Assembly (NCBI GenBank): GCA_963739985.1
Contig: CAVUCE010000001.1
Coordinates: 372,001-436,000, forward strand
DNA from: CAVUCE01 sp963739985
GTDB taxonomy: Bacteria > Bacteroidota > Ignavibacteria > Ignavibacteriales > Ignavibacteriaceae
Length of the DNA: 64,000 nt
Reading direction: 5' to 3'
Both the position numbers and the translations under genes were made by a program. Positions 63,731 to 64,000 of this stretch are shown here, in pieces; the stretch's first letter is position 1; every line of letters starts with the position of its first letter. A model generated the notes under the pieces. That model saw nothing but the letters and a program-made list of their open reading frames with translations. It was not told the origin of the DNA and did not search any database.

Positions 63731-64000
63731 ATGAACATCCCGGAAAACTTATTAAACGTAAAAAAAGAAGTAATTGAAAAAGCTAAAAAGATTAAACTTG
63801 TGCTAACTGATAATGACGGAGTTTTAACTGATTCCGGTGTATATTTTTCTAAAAATGGTGAAGAATTTAAAAAATTCTCAATCCGTGATGGTATGGGTGT
63901 GGAAAGACTTAGAGTTTTATTAAATATTGAAACCGGAATTATAACAGGTGAAAAATCGGGCGCGGTGCAAAAAAGAGCTGAAAAATTATTAATTACAGAA
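63731..64000 (+). CDS. kdsC: KdsC-like HAD phosphatase, 3'-truncated by window edge
   Basis: The first 90 codons of a HAD-superfamily phosphatase. KLVLTDNDGVLTDSGVYFSKNG carries the DxD nucleophile motif (with Asn between the two Asp, where KdsC usually has Val or Ile). FSIRDGMGVERLR matches the KdsC group, and TGEKSGAVQKRAEKL is the motif II region. KdsC dephosphorylates KDO-8-phosphate for LPS synthesis; related proteins act on other sugar acids. The rest lies beyond the window. Confidence 0.82.
   Translation, partial: MNIPENLLNVKKEVIEKAKKIKLVLTDNDGVLTDSGVYFSKNGEEFKKFSIRDGMGVERLRVLLNIETGIITGEKSGAVQKRAEKLLITE

Overview
The window is AT-rich chromosomal DNA from a Gram-negative, diderm bacterium, most likely of the Ignavibacteria/Chlorobi side of the Bacteroidota. 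The support is: a type IX secretion (T9SS) C-terminal sorting domain with the NYPNPFNP / SGIYFYRV signature, a decayed TonB-dependent receptor with a carboxypeptidase-regulatory domain, FadL, Wzi-like and SPOR envelope proteins, an ExbB-ExbD-ExbD set, LPS-type GT9 glycosyltransferases, and a DUF2795 protein. This placement is an inference from gene content; no rRNA or other phylogenetic marker was compared. Most of the window is housekeeping. No CRISPR array, rRNA, tRNA, prophage or intact insertion sequence was seen.

Layout. From 0.5 to 54.2 kb essentially every gene is on the minus strand. (1) 0-4.4 kb: the end of an unknown gene, a ClC chloride channel, then 3-hydroxybutyryl-CoA dehydrogenase and thiolase. 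(2) 4.5-19.6 kb: a dense minus-strand run: DUF2279 protein, GT2 glycosyltransferase, Wzi-like barrel, S41 protease, DUF3108 protein, gamma-carbonic-anhydrase-like protein, MBL hydrolase, ybeY, smg, topA, tyrosine recombinase, hpf, hprK, M23 peptidase, DUF2795 protein and holB. (3) 19.7-25.7 kb: trpS-scpA-scpB-rluB-like-dacB-lysS, tightly packed with overlapping ends. (4) 25.8-30.6 kb: an HNH endonuclease gene with a damaged or non-canonical start, a TonB-dependent receptor pseudogene and a gamma-glutamyltransferase. (5) 30.9-38.2 kb: acpS, an MCE-domain protein with a small membrane-anchored partner, a CBS/CorC membrane protein, ssb, a SPOR lipoprotein, a GDSL esterase lipoprotein and FadL. 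(6) 38.3-45.4 kb: biotin carrier protein and biotin carboxylase, mutS2-cvpA-yqeY, and exbB-exbD-exbD. (7) 45.6-52.4 kb: an SDR, an EEP-family nuclease/phosphatase, and three ion or solute transporters (Kup, DAACS, NhaC).

At 52.5-54.6 kb the gene order breaks. A T9SS-exported protein gene is reduced to a multi-frameshift pseudogene, and two direct copies of a 29-bp perfect palindrome flank it. Transcription then switches mostly to the plus strand: polA, GT9, (GT4 on minus), GT9, homocysteine methyltransferase-like, ispE, (LD-carboxypeptidase on minus) and a KdsC-like phosphatase cut by the window end. A third palindrome copy lies between convergent genes at 58.45 kb.

No clearly new multi-gene system was found. 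The observations most worth following are: the dispersed 29-bp palindromes and their association with the decayed gene and strand switch; a TrpRS carrying a four-cysteine motif like that of the iron-sulfur TrpRS group; the HNH gene whose conserved N-terminus has no canonical in-frame start; a ClC protein lacking the internal proton glutamate; and a glutamate/aspartate-type transporter with an extra domain of about 100 residues after its first helix.
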